From an uncultured Alphaproteobacteria bacterium (GTDB lineage: Bacteria > Pseudomonadota > Alphaproteobacteria > RF32 > CAG-239), in the NCBI GenBank assembly GCA_910580155.1, contig CAJTWX010000003.1, forward strand, positions 1 to 42,763: a stretch of 42,763 nt of DNA, read 5' to 3'. Below the pieces are notes generated by a model. The model saw nothing but the letters and a program-made list of their open reading frames with translations. It had not been told where the DNA came from and did not search any database. This document shows positions 24,819 to 33,513 of the stretch, piece after piece; position 1 is the stretch's first letter, and every line of letters begins with the position of its first letter. The position numbers and the translations under genes were made by a program.

Positions 24819-25578
24819 GCTTAAATATACAGCAGTACTTTGCTGTTTGATGTGTTCTTCAGCAATTGCAGCAGAAATTCCGACAAATGCTGCACTAATG
24901 CAGGCAATGGATAAAGTAACGGGAAGGGTCAATAAAATTACGGTTCCGGTTAATTCCAAAATCAGCTTTGGAGATTTTTCGCTGGTTTTGCGTGCGTGCA
25001 AAAAACGTCCGGCAGAAGAAACACCGGAAAATTTTGCATTCGTTGATGTGGCAGATAAAAGCTTTGGCGAAGATGAATATAACATCTTTCGTGGCTGGAT
25101 GTTGTCATCTACCCCCGGAATTAACGCTATTGAACATCCGATTTATGATGTCTGGCTCTTGGAATGTATAGATACCGAAGTCGAAACAGCAAAATTGCTG
25201 ACAGAAGAAGAACTCAAAGAGCGTGATAACTTGCCGGCAAAAACAACCCTTACCGAGCAAAATGTAAAAAAAGAAAATACGGAAGGTGATAAAACAGTAA
25301 CCGAGCAGCCACAGGTAATCCGGATTAAAGAGTTTATCAACGAAGACAGGGATATTGAAAAAGACATCAGAGAAGCACCCGCGTATATCTCTGAAACATC
25401 TGCAGCATATGTGAGTGATATAGAAGAAGGGGAAGAGCCTGAAAATCTGTTGCTCTTTACCAAAATGCAAGAAGAAACTTCTGATACGCAGGCAACCCCG
25501 CCATCAAAGAACAGCCCCTCTGAAGATGATCTGTCAGACGCGATAGAGGCAGAGATAAAGGGGCTTCGTCAAAACTAG
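24802..25578 (+). CDS. DUF2155 domain periplasmic protein
   Basis: A 258-residue secreted protein with a signal peptide (LKYTAVLCCLMCSSAIAAEI). The DUF2155 core (about 25-130) shows MDKVTGRVNKITVPVNSK and the GEDEYNIFRGWMLSSTPG and HPIYDVWLLEC segments that mark this alphaproteobacterial family. The rest is an acidic, low-complexity tail (about 130-258), longer than usual. Three ATGs compete (24799, 24802, 24808); GGTGA six bases before 24802 favours the middle one. The gene overlaps mlaD and its stop shares CTAG with the convergent glycosyltransferase stop. Family function is not known. Confidence 0.88.
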   Translation: MTMKNKLKYTAVLCCLMCSSAIAAEIPTNAALMQAMDKVTGRVNKITVPVNSKISFGDFSLVLRACKKRPAEETPENFAFVDVADKSFGEDEYNIFRGWMLSSTPGINAIEHPIYDVWLLECIDTEVETAKLLTEEELKERDNLPAKTTLTEQNVKKENTEGDKTVTEQPQVIRIKEFINEDRDIEKDIREAPAYISETSAAYVSDIEEGEEPENLLLFTKMQEETSDTQATPPSKNSPSEDDLSDAIEAEIKGLRQN

Positions 25579-27125
25579 ATACCGGCAATATAAATAAAAC
25601 AGTTTAGCACCGCATATATGACAGTAATTGTTAAAAATGCGGTGCTTTTTATTTTTTTAGCCAAAATGGCGGATAGTAAAACCGTTTCCGGCAATATAAG
25701 CTGTGCAAACAACCTAAAGTCTGTTGAACAAATGTACGGGTAATCAAGCGCATATTTAATGGCATATCCCCAAACCGTTAAATAGAGTATGGCTAACATT
25801 ACAACAGCTGGATGATGTTTGCTTGAATTGCAAAAAATCAAAAGGCATCCGGCAAGCGCAAATATTTTAATAAATATGTTTAATATATAAAGCGCAAATG
25901 CCGGCCAATAAATAATCGGATGGATAAGGCTCAAATCCCATTCGCCGAAAAGCTCTGTTTTAATCAGTGCAAGAAAGATATTTGCGTCGCTGACCTCCGG
26001 TACATTGATAAACGGCTGAAACAACATTGAAAAATCACCGATTCTCTCTTGTAATGTCAAATATTTGAAATTCTGTCCTGCCGGCGACGTATCAGGAATA
26101 TTATAAAATTGCATATCAAATAAAATATGATTGCGGATAATCCATAACAAAGCCAGAGGAACGGCAATGATGATAAACAGGCAAAGCTGTTGTATGATTT
26201 TTTGCCGGTTTTCCCGAGTGGTGAAAAGCTTATGTATAAAGATAAAGCAAAGAGCTGGAACTAACATCAAAACCGAGAGTTTGGTCAAAACGCCAACCCC
26301 AAACCCGATAGCCGCGCAGGCAATATATTTACTCTGTTCTGTCTTATACCAGAGTATAATAAAATAAATAATAAAAACACTCCAAAAAATAGTCGGAACG
26401 TCATCAGATATATATCCTGAAAATAAGATAAACGTCGGATGAAATGCAAAAAGTGTAACACACGCATAAAAAGTTTTACCGGTAATCTTTAACTCTTTAA
26501 AAATTCCTGCGGCAATAAGTGTCGTAAGGGTAACATATAATAAAGACAAATATTGCAGCCCTTCCGCCGCCAATGTTCTGGAATTCCATAGATATATTTC
26601 TGCAGAAAATAAATATCCGGCAATAATAAAATGTAAAGGCTGGTGAAACAGATAATACATATGCCACGGATTAAAGTTAAATATATTTATGCCGTTAAGG
26701 GTAATCAAATGCATATAAAGCATAATGCCGTTTAAATCGTGCTGCCTGATATTAACCGGTGTAATTTGAATATAATACAGATGAAGCAAAAAAGCCGCAG
26801 CAATTATAGCTATAAGATAAATATTGTTTTTGGTGCGATTTAACAAAATAAATAAAAACAAAATCCCGTATTCGCCTAAAAGATAGCCAATACTGCTGGT
26901 ATTGGCTGCCAAGAAAGATAAAAATCCCCCAAGCGCCAAAAGGATAAATCCGATTCGCTGATAAAAACCATTAAGCCCCAAAGCTAAAAGGCCGGTAATA
27001 ATCAGATATGATATTTGGACGTCAGATATATAAGAACTGCCATAAAATATGCTTGCTGCTAAAAATAACAGCAAGCATACCAAAAATGTAAAGCTGCAAG
27101 GATGTTTTTCTACAAAGTCAAACAC
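25575..27125 (-). CDS. Polytopic glycosyltransferase-like membrane protein (GT39/ArnT type)
   Basis: A 516-residue membrane protein with about 11-13 hydrophobic segments. The first large loop contains ITPVNIRQHDLNG and NPWHMYYLFHQPLHF, where acidic and His residues fit the catalytic loop of dolichol/polyprenol-phosphate-dependent transferases of the GT39/GT83 superfamily. The middle SGYISDDVPTIFWSVF is typical of the second luminal loop. It would move a sugar from a lipid carrier to LPS, a protein or another acceptor. A GTG start with a nearby AGG is used. It lies 11 bases after the TolC-like lipoprotein gene. The acceptor is not known. Confidence 0.75.
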   Translation of the reverse strand: MFDFVEKHPCSFTFLVCLLLFLAASIFYGSSYISDVQISYLIITGLLALGLNGFYQRIGFILLALGGFLSFLAANTSSIGYLLGEYGILFLFILLNRTKNNIYLIAIIAAAFLLHLYYIQITPVNIRQHDLNGIMLYMHLITLNGINIFNFNPWHMYYLFHQPLHFIIAGYLFSAEIYLWNSRTLAAEGLQYLSLLYVTLTTLIAAGIFKELKITGKTFYACVTLFAFHPTFILFSGYISDDVPTIFWSVFIIYFIILWYKTEQSKYIACAAIGFGVGVLTKLSVLMLVPALCFIFIHKLFTTRENRQKIIQQLCLFIIIAVPLALLWIIRNHILFDMQFYNIPDTSPAGQNFKYLTLQERIGDFSMLFQPFINVPEVSDANIFLALIKTELFGEWDLSLIHPIIYWPAFALYILNIFIKIFALAGCLLIFCNSSKHHPAVVMLAILYLTVWGYAIKYALDYPYICSTDFRLFAQLILPETVLLSAILAKKIKSTAFLTITVIYAVLNCFIYIAGI

Positions 27126-27136
27126 CAGACCTGCCT

Positions 27137-28990
27137 TTAAATATCATTTTTTGCACAAGGTGTTCCCGGAGCGCATTTGTGATATACTTTTGCGCGCCTG
27201 TATCCTGTTAATCCTTTATATTCCATTGTCTGAATATAAACGTTGTTAACAGTAATTGTAAATCCAAGCACAGCGCTGTTGCCGGAATTATCCAACGCAT
27301 AAACTTTAATACGATAATCCCCTTCATCTTCCATTGTCGGATGACCAGTGAAGGTATGTGTTTTGTCATCATACTTCAACCAGGCAGGCAGCCCTGCATC
27401 ATCCAAAGAACCGGCAATGGTTCTATATTCGCCGTTCCAATTAACTTTTTGAAAAGCCTCATCTGGAATGGTAATGTTAACATCCGTCCCCGTGCCGACA
27501 ACAACATTAGGAACCAGCGCCGCAGAAGAAATATCTGCCGGCGGCTTTTGCCCCGCGTGTTTAGCTAAAGCACCTTTAACATCTGCCGCAAATATACCAT
27601 TGCTCCAATTATCAAGCGATTCTCTGATTTGTACGGCAATAACAGACGGGGTGTCGTTCAGCATTGAAGCCGGAACCGCATCCATCCCGACACTGGCATA
27701 AAGTCTGCCCATTGCTTCCTGAACATCAATATAAGATAAAAATGCATTCGCTTCGTCAATAATAGCACGAGCCGATTCTAAATGGCTGATAGCCTTATTG
27801 GCACCTTCCTGATTGGTAATATCTTCGGCAATGTCTTCAGATGTTGCCGCCAGCCCCATATTCAAATAGTAGTCTTCAACAGCTGCCTGATACATTGCCC
27901 AAGAGAGATATACCTGATTGAGTACGATATGTGCCATTCTTTGGCGGGCTAATGCTTTATAAGACTGTTCATTACTGTCAGTCGTTTCCTCAAAAACAGT
28001 CATCGACAGATTATTGGAGTCTTTTGCCCATTTTCTGTTATAGTAATTCGGGTCTTGGCGGTAGTCACTGTTATTGACATTGTCAAAATCCTTAATAACA
28101 AGCTGTAATTCGTCTTTGGATGTTCCTAAATCAAAAGCTCTTAATTCAGGGCGATTCGTTAAAGCAAGCCATTCCAACTGTTGGATTTTTGCACGCAAAG
28201 ACGGAACTGGAAAATTGCCATATTCCGCACCGGCCAGCTTGATTTCAGTAGAGGGATACAAGCCGAGCAAACCAGCAAATTCGGTTTGTGCCGTGTCAAA
28301 CTTTTGGCGTAATTCTGCTAATTGTCTGATATTTTCCAGATAAGTTCTTTTTCTGACCAGCAGATTCGTTGAGGGTGTTTTTCCTGCTTTTGCCATTTCA
28401 TTGGAACGGGCGTTAATTTCATCTACCACGCGAACCAGATATTCGCTCATATCGTCAATCACCGGAATGAGGCGTTGCGCAGCTAAAGCCTTCCAATACA
28501 AAGAACGCGTTTCAAGCATAATATTGTTAACCACTTTTCTGGTCTGTTCTTTTACAGCATCTTCCTGCGCAGCTCCGTTGTTTTGATAGTGCAGGGCAGA
28601 AAGGTCTAAAAGGTTCCACGAAACTTTTAAGTCTGCCGGAACAGCATTGGAATTTGTCGCATTTTCATATCCCAGATTTTCAGCCATTGCCGGCAATACA
28701 GCCGGAGAAATGTTTCCGGAAGCTAGGCTTTCTTTGTAACTGGCGAGCCTTCTTGTATAATTATATTTTAAAGCCAGAGCCATTGCCATATACATATCAA
28801 CTGGTTTTGAGATTTGAGATGGTGTTCCGATATACATATTTTGCATATCAACATCAGCTCTGACTGCTCTGTCCCAGTCAGAATAATATGCAGACATTAC
28901 GGGCGCTTCAACAGTAGTTTCAGGCGCAGAAGTAGAGCAAGCGCCTAATATTCCGGCAAAAGCTCCCATAAAACAAACAATTTTTTTCAT
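27137..28990 (-). CDS. TolC-like outer-membrane lipoprotein with a cadherin-like C-terminal domain
   Basis: The 617-residue protein has a lipoprotein signal with lipobox ILGAC (Cys18). Residues about 40-460 resemble a TolC/OprM-type helical channel protein: the first strand segment LKVSWNLLDLSALHYQ, long helices (LETRSLYWKALAAQRLIPVI and LLGLYPSTEIKLAG), then ALTNRPELRAFDLGTSKDEL of the second repeat. The strand segment of the second repeat seems degenerate. Residues about 495-590 are a cadherin/Ig-like domain (CADG type: LPAWLKYDDKTHTFTGHPT, GDYRIKVYALDNSGNSAV), unusual behind a TolC fold. Two Cys lie near the C-terminus (CAPGTPC). The ATG at 28990 has GAGGG upstream. It diverges from a VirB8-like gene. 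Confidence 0.72.
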   Translation of the reverse strand: MKKIVCFMGAFAGILGACSTSAPETTVEAPVMSAYYSDWDRAVRADVDMQNMYIGTPSQISKPVDMYMAMALALKYNYTRRLASYKESLASGNISPAVLPAMAENLGYENATNSNAVPADLKVSWNLLDLSALHYQNNGAAQEDAVKEQTRKVVNNIMLETRSLYWKALAAQRLIPVIDDMSEYLVRVVDEINARSNEMAKAGKTPSTNLLVRKRTYLENIRQLAELRQKFDTAQTEFAGLLGLYPSTEIKLAGAEYGNFPVPSLRAKIQQLEWLALTNRPELRAFDLGTSKDELQLVIKDFDNVNNSDYRQDPNYYNRKWAKDSNNLSMTVFEETTDSNEQSYKALARQRMAHIVLNQVYLSWAMYQAAVEDYYLNMGLAATSEDIAEDITNQEGANKAISHLESARAIIDEANAFLSYIDVQEAMGRLYASVGMDAVPASMLNDTPSVIAVQIRESLDNWSNGIFAADVKGALAKHAGQKPPADISSAALVPNVVVGTGTDVNITIPDEAFQKVNWNGEYRTIAGSLDDAGLPAWLKYDDKTHTFTGHPTMEDEGDYRIKVYALDNSGNSAVLGFTITVNNVYIQTMEYKGLTGYRRAKVYHKCAPGTPCAKNDI

Positions 28991-29124
28991 TAGTTTTCCC
29001 TCAAACATTATTGTTCGAATAAATATTTACACTAAATATTTTTTAATTGATAGTATTTTATTTGATTTTATACAACTTTCATATAAAATAGAAATAATAC
29101 GAAAATATAATCGATGGTGGGAAA

Positions 29125-29859
29125 ATGTTTGATTTATTTTATACCCTGTTCAAATATAAAGAAAAAGCTCAAAAGGACGAACTCGGCTATTATCCTGAAA
29201 AAGTGGATGTTCGGGCTTTTCCTGAACGTCGTTATTTATGGACATCGCGTTTTTTTGTTGTAATTTCAGTAATCAGCTTGTGTTTGAATATGGTTTTGGG
29301 TGGTGTGCTCACTCTGCTTATTCCGCTGCAGGAGGTGAAAGTAATGCCGCTGCAGATAGATTTTGACCGCTATCAGATAACGGCAATGCAGCCTGCGGAA
29401 ACCAGCGCTTATGCCGGTGATTTGGTGACAGAGAGCCTGATGGCTAAATATGTGGTTCAGCGTTACACACTTGGTGAGGATTATGATGAAATGATGAACC
29501 GTTTTGGGGAAAACGGATTTATATATTTGGCATCAGGTGATGAAGTTTATAGTGAATTTCAACAAAACGAGTTGCCATATTTTGAATCTCTGCAAAAAAA
29601 GAATGTAAAGCGGCAGGTAAAAATAAATATGATATATCCTGTTTCATATGATTTCTGGCAGGTGCGGTTTGAAACGATTGATACCGGAGCAGATTTCAAA
29701 GAGCCGCTAGTCAGCCGTTGGATTGCCACGCTCAGGATGAACTTTAACTCTGCCAAATACGAAGATAAACGGCTGGGGCTGATAAACCCGTTCGGCATCA
29801 CAATCACGCACTACGATTTGTCTTATATGGGCAATAATATTAAGAGTACTCGCGAATAA
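29125..29859 (+). CDS. VirB8-like type IV secretion inner-membrane protein
   Basis: The 244 residues show a cytoplasmic N-terminus, one membrane helix (about 39-65, TSRFFVVISVISLCLNMVLG), and a periplasmic VirB8 domain of NTF2 type. The diagnostic end is present: VSRWIATLRMNF, then the conserved NPFG in LGLINPFGITITHYDLS, which matches the VirB8 NPxG motif. The region MAKYVVQRYTLGEDYDEMM corresponds to the first helices of the domain. VirB8 bridges the core complex and the inner-membrane platform in type IV secretion. No other vir gene is in the window, so it is isolated. GGTGGG precedes the ATG. The next gene on this strand is clpP. Confidence 0.82.
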   Translation: MFDLFYTLFKYKEKAQKDELGYYPEKVDVRAFPERRYLWTSRFFVVISVISLCLNMVLGGVLTLLIPLQEVKVMPLQIDFDRYQITAMQPAETSAYAGDLVTESLMAKYVVQRYTLGEDYDEMMNRFGENGFIYLASGDEVYSEFQQNELPYFESLQKKNVKRQVKINMIYPVSYDFWQVRFETIDTGADFKEPLVSRWIATLRMNFNSAKYEDKRLGLINPFGITITHYDLSYMGNNIKSTRE

Positions 29860-29918
29860 GCCTGCATAAAAAAGATAAATTTTTTATATTTGTTTACTAT
29901 TTATTGAGTAAATTGCTT

Positions 29919-29924
29919 ATAATA
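29919..29924 (+). promoter_or_regulatory. Candidate -10 box for clpP
   Basis: A perfect TATAAT 41 bases before the clpP ATG. No convincing -35 is present at normal spacing, so an extended or alternative-sigma promoter is possible. Prediction only. Confidence 0.35.
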
Positions 29925-29965
29925 TTGCGGAAGTGAAATAATTTAAATTTAAGGATTTAACACAA

Positions 29966-30592
29966 ATGAATAAAAGTGCATTGGAAGTTTATGACAACAC
30001 GCTTGTCCCGATGGTAATCGAACAAACCTCAAGAGGAGAACGTTCTTTTGATATTTTTTCACGTCTTTTAAAAGAACGTATCATTTTTTTAACCGGTGAG
30101 GTAAACGATGAAGTGTCATCGTTGGTTTGTGCTCAGCTCTTGTTTTTAGAGTCGGAAAATCCTAAAAAAGATATTTTCTTATACATAAATTCTCCCGGAG
30201 GTGTTGTTACATCCGGTATGGCAATGTATGATACAATGAAATATATTTCTTGCGATGTGGCAACGTTGTGCATCGGACAGGCCTGCTCAATGGGATCGTT
30301 CTTGCTTGCCGGTGGTACAAAAGGCAAAAGATATTCTCTGCCGAACTCGCGCATAATGATTCACCAGCCCTCCGGCGGTGCCCGCGGTATGGCTTCGGAT
30401 ATTGAAATTCAGGCACGCGAAATATTAGAATTAAGAAAACGCTTAAACAAAATTTATGCGGAAAATACCGGTAACAAGCTTTCCGTAATTGAAAAAGCAA
30501 TGGACAGGGATAATTTTATGAATCCGGAAGAGGCTAAAGAATTCGGGTTGATTGACCACATTGTAAAAAATCGTTTGGAAGTTATAAAATAG
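29966..30592 (+). CDS. clpP: ClpP, ATP-dependent Clp protease proteolytic subunit
   Basis: Serine peptidase that forms the 14-subunit barrel of ClpXP/ClpAP. The 208 residues contain the catalytic triad Ser108 (GQACSMGSFLLAGG), His133 (RIMIHQPSGG) and Asp182 (MDRDNFM), with the expected spacing. The N-terminal MVIEQTSRGERSFDI is the processed-loop region. AAGGA precedes the ATG. Nine bases separate its stop from the clpX start, so both are co-transcribed. In alphaproteobacteria ClpXP degrades CtrA and other cell-cycle factors, which connects it to gcrA functionally. Confidence 0.97.
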   Translation: MNKSALEVYDNTLVPMVIEQTSRGERSFDIFSRLLKERIIFLTGEVNDEVSSLVCAQLLFLESENPKKDIFLYINSPGGVVTSGMAMYDTMKYISCDVATLCIGQACSMGSFLLAGGTKGKRYSLPNSRIMIHQPSGGARGMASDIEIQAREILELRKRLNKIYAENTGNKLSVIEKAMDRDNFMNPEEAKEFGLIDHIVKNRLEVIK

Positions 30593-30601
30593 GATAAAAA
30601 T

Positions 30602-31855
30602 ATGAGTGATACGGAAGATAAAGTTTTACATTGTTCTTTCTGCGGCAAGAGCCAAAACGAAGTCAAAAAGTTAATTGCCGGTCGCGGCGTATATATTTGT
30701 GACGAATGCATTGATGTCTGCATCAATATTGTTTCACAGGAAGTCAAAGAAGAACGCAAAGCAGAAGGCGGTGATATTCACGAACATCTGCCGACGCCGT
30801 CAAAAATTAAAGAATTTCTAGACCAATATGTTATCGGGCAGGAATATGCCAAAAAAGTTTTGTCCGTAGCCGTATATAACCATTACAAGCGTTTAAATAA
30901 CAAACGTAATAATCCGGATGTAGAAATTTCCAAGTCAAATGTTATTCTCATCGGGTCAACCGGTTCCGGTAAAACATTATTGGCGCAGACGTTGGCAAAA
31001 GTTTTGGATGTTCCGTTTGCAATAGCCGATGCCACAACTCTGACTGAAGCCGGCTATGTTGGTGAAGATGTTGAAAATATTGTCTTGAAATTAGTTCAGG
31101 CGGCTGATTACGATATTGAAAAAGCTGAACGTGGTATTGTTTATATTGATGAGATTGATAAAATCACCCGCAAAACAGACGGTCCGTCAATCACGCGCGA
31201 TGTTTCAGGCGAAGGCGTACAGCAAGCTTTGCTGAAAATTATAGAGGGAACGGTTGCAAACATTCCGCCGCAAGGGGGCAGAAAACATCCGCAACAGGAG
31301 TTTTTGCACGTTGATACGACCAATATTCTCTTTATCTGTGGTGGTGCATTTGCCGGATTGGAAAAAATTATCGGTCGCCGCGGCGAAGAAACCTCTATCG
31401 GATTCGGAGCACAAATAAAAGCTACAGAAGAAAAAAGTCTGGGTGAAATCTATAAACAGGTTCAGCCGGAAGATTTATTGAAGTACGGCCTTATTCCCGA
31501 ATTTGTCGGACGTCTTCCCGTTATTGCAACACTGGATGATTTGAATGAACAAGCCCTGATTAAGGTTTTGACCGAACCAAAAAATGCGATTATCAAGCAA
31601 TATAAAACCTTGTTTGATATGGAAGACGTTAATCTGAGTATCACAGATGATGCACTAGTTGCAATTGCGAAAAAAGCTATTGAGCGCAAAACGGGCGCGC
31701 GCGGTCTGCGGGCAATTATGGAAGAAAATCTGCTTGAACTGATGTATGATATTCCGGATAAAAAGGATGTAACGGAAATTATCGTTGACGCCGGTGTAAT
31801 CAGTGAAGGCAAAGCGCCGACATACGTCCGTAAGCGTCATAAAAAAAGCGCTTGA
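30602..31855 (+). CDS. clpX: ClpX, AAA+ unfoldase of ClpXP
   Basis: Substrate-recognition and unfolding ATPase that feeds ClpP. The 417 residues start with the zinc-binding domain (Cys11, Cys14, Cys33, Cys36) that binds adaptors. The AAA+ module has Walker A GSTGSGKT at 118-125, Walker B IVYIDEIDKI, the pore-loop GYVGEDVE, and sensor regions ending with the C-terminal small domain (ERKTGARGLRAIMEE). The IGF-type loop for ClpP docking is seen as SIGFGAQIK. AGGA lies before the ATG. A hairpin terminator ends the clpP-clpX operon. Confidence 0.97.
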   Translation: MSDTEDKVLHCSFCGKSQNEVKKLIAGRGVYICDECIDVCINIVSQEVKEERKAEGGDIHEHLPTPSKIKEFLDQYVIGQEYAKKVLSVAVYNHYKRLNNKRNNPDVEISKSNVILIGSTGSGKTLLAQTLAKVLDVPFAIADATTLTEAGYVGEDVENIVLKLVQAADYDIEKAERGIVYIDEIDKITRKTDGPSITRDVSGEGVQQALLKIIEGTVANIPPQGGRKHPQQEFLHVDTTNILFICGGAFAGLEKIIGRRGEETSIGFGAQIKATEEKSLGEIYKQVQPEDLLKYGLIPEFVGRLPVIATLDDLNEQALIKVLTEPKNAIIKQYKTLFDMEDVNLSITDDALVAIAKKAIERKTGARGLRAIMEENLLELMYDIPDKKDVTEIIVDAGVISEGKAPTYVRKRHKKSA

Positions 31856-31866
31856 TTATAAAAATA

Positions 31867-31886
31867 AAACCGCTGAAAAGCGGTTT
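31867..31886. terminator. Terminator after clpX
   Basis: Arms AAACCGCT/AGCGGTTT with a GAAA tetraloop, followed by ATTTTTTT on the plus strand. It may also serve the convergent 195-residue gene ending at 31901. Confidence 0.85.
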
Positions 31887-31900
31887 ATTTTTTTATATTT

Positions 31901-32488
31901 TTAACGTTCATCAAACAATAACATTTTTGCTTTTTCTTCAAGCTCTGGACAAAGGGCAAATAAACGGTCGAAAAGATTTTTGGCTTCAGCCTTGGAATAC
32001 GCACCGTTTTCTAATCTTAAAACAGCATAACTTGTCACTCTGAAAATATCATCACATAATTCAGAATGCAGTTCCAGCAGTTTTATAAGATGCTGATAGA
32101 GGTTAACCAGTTTGCCTTCGCTCCAGCAGTTGACTTTCAGCCATTGTATAAGTGTTTCAAAACCTTGCTGGGCACAAGTTATATCCGCATTGATTATGCG
32201 AACAAGCAAGGTCAGTGGTGTGCGGCGGTATTTGTTATAAATAATTTGTAAAATTTCAAAAATTTCCGGACAATATTCTTTTGTTTGTAGTAAAATCCCC
32301 TCTAATATGGCACATAAATCGCCAATATGCGCATCATCATTGTTTTTTACAGTCAGACGAATTTTCATAACTCTCAAAATATTCGGACATTCTTCAGGAA
32401 AAGCTTTTATGTAATCAAGAAAAAACTTTATTTGGGCTTCTCCCCCAAATTCATTTGCAAAATGCGATTTATTAAATATCTTAACCAT
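31901..32488 (-). CDS. Hypothetical helical-repeat protein
   Basis: Not recognised. The 195 residues have no signal peptide or membrane helix and look entirely alpha-helical. A recurring Glu-x-Cys-Pro-like motif appears several times: PEECPNILRVM, KEYCPEIFEIL, SELCDDIFRV and ALCPELEEKA. The spacing of about 40-75 residues suggests an irregular helical solenoid, such as an Armadillo/HEAT-like fold. Its ATG at 32488 overlaps the TAA stop of holA by one base (TAATG), so translation is coupled to holA. No function can be assigned. Confidence 0.75.
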   Translation of the reverse strand: MVKIFNKSHFANEFGGEAQIKFFLDYIKAFPEECPNILRVMKIRLTVKNNDDAHIGDLCAILEGILLQTKEYCPEIFEILQIIYNKYRRTPLTLLVRIINADITCAQQGFETLIQWLKVNCWSEGKLVNLYQHLIKLLELHSELCDDIFRVTSYAVLRLENGAYSKAEAKNLFDRLFALCPELEEKAKMLLFDER

Positions 32489-33513
32489 TATCTAAATCTC
32501 TTAACTCCATTGGTTATCCGCATCAATGCAAAGCTGACAGCCTGCTCTGCGGGGAAATCTGTCGTTTTGCACTCTCTTTCTGTTTGATACAAAAGGGAAA
32601 GAGCGTTCAAAATTCGACTTCTGTTCCAAACACGCAGTTGATTTAAAAAAGCATTTTTACGGAAAAACATTAATGGCGGGCGCAAGCCGAAAACAACTTT
32701 ATCAGCAGTTTCCCCTTTTTCCATCTTAACAGCGCAGTCAAGCAGTTTCATAAAATGATAGCTGATGGTACGAACAATTGACACCGGATTTTCGCCTTCA
32801 AACACCAGCCGGTTATAAGAGGCCAAAGCCTTATCTGTCAGCCCCTGGGCAATAAAATAGCACAAATCTTCTTGCGAAGAAGCAGATGTATCGCTGATAA
32901 CCGTCAAAACGTCGTTCACGCCGATGGTCTTATTTTCTCCCATATAAGTAACAAGTTTATCAAGTTCGTTTGCGCTGATTTTCCGGTCATTTGATAGGCG
33001 TGAACACAGCAACTGAAACGCATTGTTATCAATATTTACCCCGTTTTTTGCCATAAATTTGGACGCAAACGCCGTAATGTCCTCATCGCGGTCGTCATAG
33101 CAGCCGATGCCATAAAAATCTGCTTCGTCTTTTGCCATAACCGCAAGCGAATCTTTGGTTTTAAGTGAAGAAGATGTTATAACGAGCAGACTGTCGGAAG
33201 AACTGGAGGCAAGAAGTTCCCTTAAAGGCTTCGTTAATAAGTTTGTGGCCTCTTTAATGACCACCACACGTCGTCCGCCCATTAAAGACTGGGCATTAAA
33301 TTCCGCATATAAAGCCCCTATATCAGAAGCAATATCTGTCATTTCCAGATAACTCACGTGGAATGCATCGTAAATATCAGGGGATATTGCTTTAATAAAC
33401 TGCTGCGATAATGTCGCAATCATTCCCTCGTTACTGCCATAAATAACCACGCCGCGAATTGACGCCGGCAAAGATTTGATAAGATTTTCAACCTGTTCCG
33501 GTTTAATATTCAT
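32488..33513 (-). CDS. holA: HolA, DNA polymerase III delta subunit
   Basis: Delta subunit of the clamp loader; it opens the sliding clamp ring. The roughly 341 residues start MNIKPEQVENLIKSL, then have the delta-subunit N-terminal P-loop-like fold without a true Walker A (GVVIYGSNEGM), the conserved VVIKEATNLLTKPLRELLAS segment in two parts, LVTYMGENKTIGVNDV, and a helical C-terminal collar domain with SIVRTISYHFMKLLDCA. The ATG at 33513 overlaps lptE by 11 bases; a longer frame reaching 33555 lies inside lptE and is unlikely. leuS-lptE-holA is the standard alphaproteobacterial order. Confidence 0.92.
   Translation of the reverse strand: MNIKPEQVENLIKSLPASIRGVVIYGSNEGMIATLSQQFIKAISPDIYDAFHVSYLEMTDIASDIGALYAEFNAQSLMGGRRVVVIKEATNLLTKPLRELLASSSSDSLLVITSSSLKTKDSLAVMAKDEADFYGIGCYDDRDEDITAFASKFMAKNGVNIDNNAFQLLCSRLSNDRKISANELDKLVTYMGENKTIGVNDVLTVISDTSASSQEDLCYFIAQGLTDKALASYNRLVFEGENPVSIVRTISYHFMKLLDCAVKMEKGETADKVVFGLRPPLMFFRKNAFLNQLRVWNRSRILNALSLLYQTERECKTTDFPAEQAVSFALMRITNGVKRFR

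Noticed and set aside
29009..29124. AAATATTT direct repeats in the gap before the virB8-like gene as a phage attachment site or iteron origin
   Set aside because: The repeats are short and fit ordinary AT-rich promoter DNA; no integrase, tRNA or replication gene is near.
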